A stretch of DNA of 14,701 bases from NCBI GenBank assembly GCA_021780705.1, contig JAJXYG010000026.1, positions 1 through 14,701 on the forward strand. Reading direction: 5' to 3'. Every line of letters begins with the position of its first letter. The first letter of the stretch is position 1. The translations under genes were made by a program, and so were the position numbers. Below, one piece after another: positions 14,192 through 14,701 of the stretch. The notes under the pieces are model-generated. The model worked only from the letters and a program-made list of their open reading frames with translations, made no database searches and was not told where the DNA came from. The stretch is from Bacteroidota bacterium. Its GTDB lineage: Bacteria > Bacteroidota > Bacteroidia > Chitinophagales > Chitinophagaceae.

Positions 14192-14574
14192 TTAAGTTTG
14201 AGGGGAACGACCATTTCGAAGGCGGGGATCTTTACCAGAAAGGTCTTTTTGCTGTGGCTGTTTTCCATAAAATAGAGCCCGTGCATTTTGCCCATTTCAC
14301 TGCGTAGGTTGCATCCGCTCATGTACTGGTAGCTGGCACCGGGGTTGATATGGGGCTGGACCCCGACCACCCCTTCTCCTTCCACCTCCCTTCTTTCCCC
14401 GTTGCTGTCAAAAATATACCAATGCCTCCTGAGCAGTTGAACGGGAAAGGGGTTGTTGTTTTCGATGGTGATCCGGTAGGCAAACATAAATTCGCCGGTA
14501 CCCGGATTGCTGTATTCAGGTTGGTAAAAAGTCTCGACACTTATGGTCACGCCTTCTGATATTTTTGAAACCAT
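14188..14574 (-). CDS. apaG: ApaG-domain protein
   Basis: This 128-residue protein of the ApaG family has a small fibronectin-III-like beta sandwich. The family signature is clear: NPFPVQLLRRHWYIFDSNGERREVEGEGVVGVQPHINPG (about 41-79), followed by YQYMSGCNLRSEMGKMHGLYFM (81-102). Bacterial ApaG has been linked to Co2+ resistance and Mg2+ efflux (CorD in Salmonella), but its biochemical role is not settled, and the same fold occurs in eukaryotic F-box proteins. The length equals that of typical ApaG proteins and the start at 14574 gives the usual N-terminus. It is tail-to-tail with gldB, sharing the four bases TTAG that hold both stop codons, so the two genes can have no terminator between them. 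Its 127-bp upstream region contains a short direct repeat and no recognisable promoter. Confidence 0.93.
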   Translation of the reverse strand: MVSKISEGVTISVETFYQPEYSNPGTGEFMFAYRITIENNNPFPVQLLRRHWYIFDSNGERREVEGEGVVGVQPHINPGASYQYMSGCNLRSEMGKMHGLYFMENSHSKKTFLVKIPAFEMVVPLKLN

Positions 14575-14630
14575 ATCGCGGGTTATTTAAGGTGTACGCT
14601 TCCTGGATCCTCCTTGAAAATCACAGCCGC

Positions 14631-14656
14631 TGAAAGTGAAAGCCCTTGAAAGTGAA
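14631..14656. repeat. Short direct repeat upstream of apaG
   Basis: TGAAAGTGAA occurs at 14631-14640 and again at 14647-14656, a 16-bp period with GC-rich bases between. It may be a local slippage product or paired half-sites. The meaning is unknown. Confidence 0.4.
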
Positions 14657-14701
14657 GCTACAATTTCTTTGTCTTATTGTAACCTTTTTTATTCAGCCAC
14701 T

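Noticed and set aside
1..14701. CRISPR array, rRNA, tRNA, prophage, toxin-antitoxin or defence island
   Set aside because: No regularly spaced repeats, no tRNA- or rRNA-like stretches, and no cas, integrase, restriction or toxin domains were seen. All large frames are accounted for by housekeeping or transport families.

Overview
The window looks like an ordinary chromosomal stretch from a member of the Bacteroidota. The pointers are a GldB-type gliding lipoprotein next to nadE, a DUF922-type secreted protein, a DtxR regulator of the Bacteroidota kind with a C-terminal FeoA-like domain, few Shine-Dalgarno sites, and matches to the Bacteroidota promoter element TAnnTTTG. I cannot name a genus. 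A Chitinophaga- or Saprospira-like bacterium is a guess.

Layout. Positions 1-2810 (+) hold the 3' part of a dicarboxylate/amino acid:cation symporter, a DedA-family membrane protein and a GT9 heptosyltransferase-like glycosyltransferase. Positions 2841-5033 (-) encode a soluble orphan histidine kinase with three PAS-like modules. A secreted HExxH (DUF922-like) protein follows at 5252-5866 (+). Positions 5900-8435 (-) form a metal-homeostasis operon: a DtxR/MntR-type repressor whose end overlaps the start of an Nramp transporter that carries a C-terminal universal stress protein domain. A strong palindromic operator lies just upstream of the repressor, in the 61-bp gap it shares with a divergent Rid-family gene (8497-8883, +). 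Positions 9077-10729 (+) encode a short GT35 alpha-glucan phosphorylase-like protein that lacks the PLP lysine, followed by a convincing intrinsic terminator.

The gap 10730-11277 contains a dead IS200/IS605 tnpA (-). It has a frameshift and a damaged HUH motif, and a hairpin remains beyond its 3' end. Then come glutamine-dependent NAD synthetase (11278-12963, -), divergent gldB (13139-14191, +) and apaG (14188-14574, -), whose stop codon overlaps that of gldB.

I found no new multi-gene defence or mobile system. The points that deserve a second look are the GT35 protein without its cofactor lysine, the Rid protein without the usual arginine, the Nramp-Usp fusion under a DtxR operator that contains its own promoter -7 element, and the decayed IS200 copy. 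No rRNA, tRNA or CRISPR array was seen.
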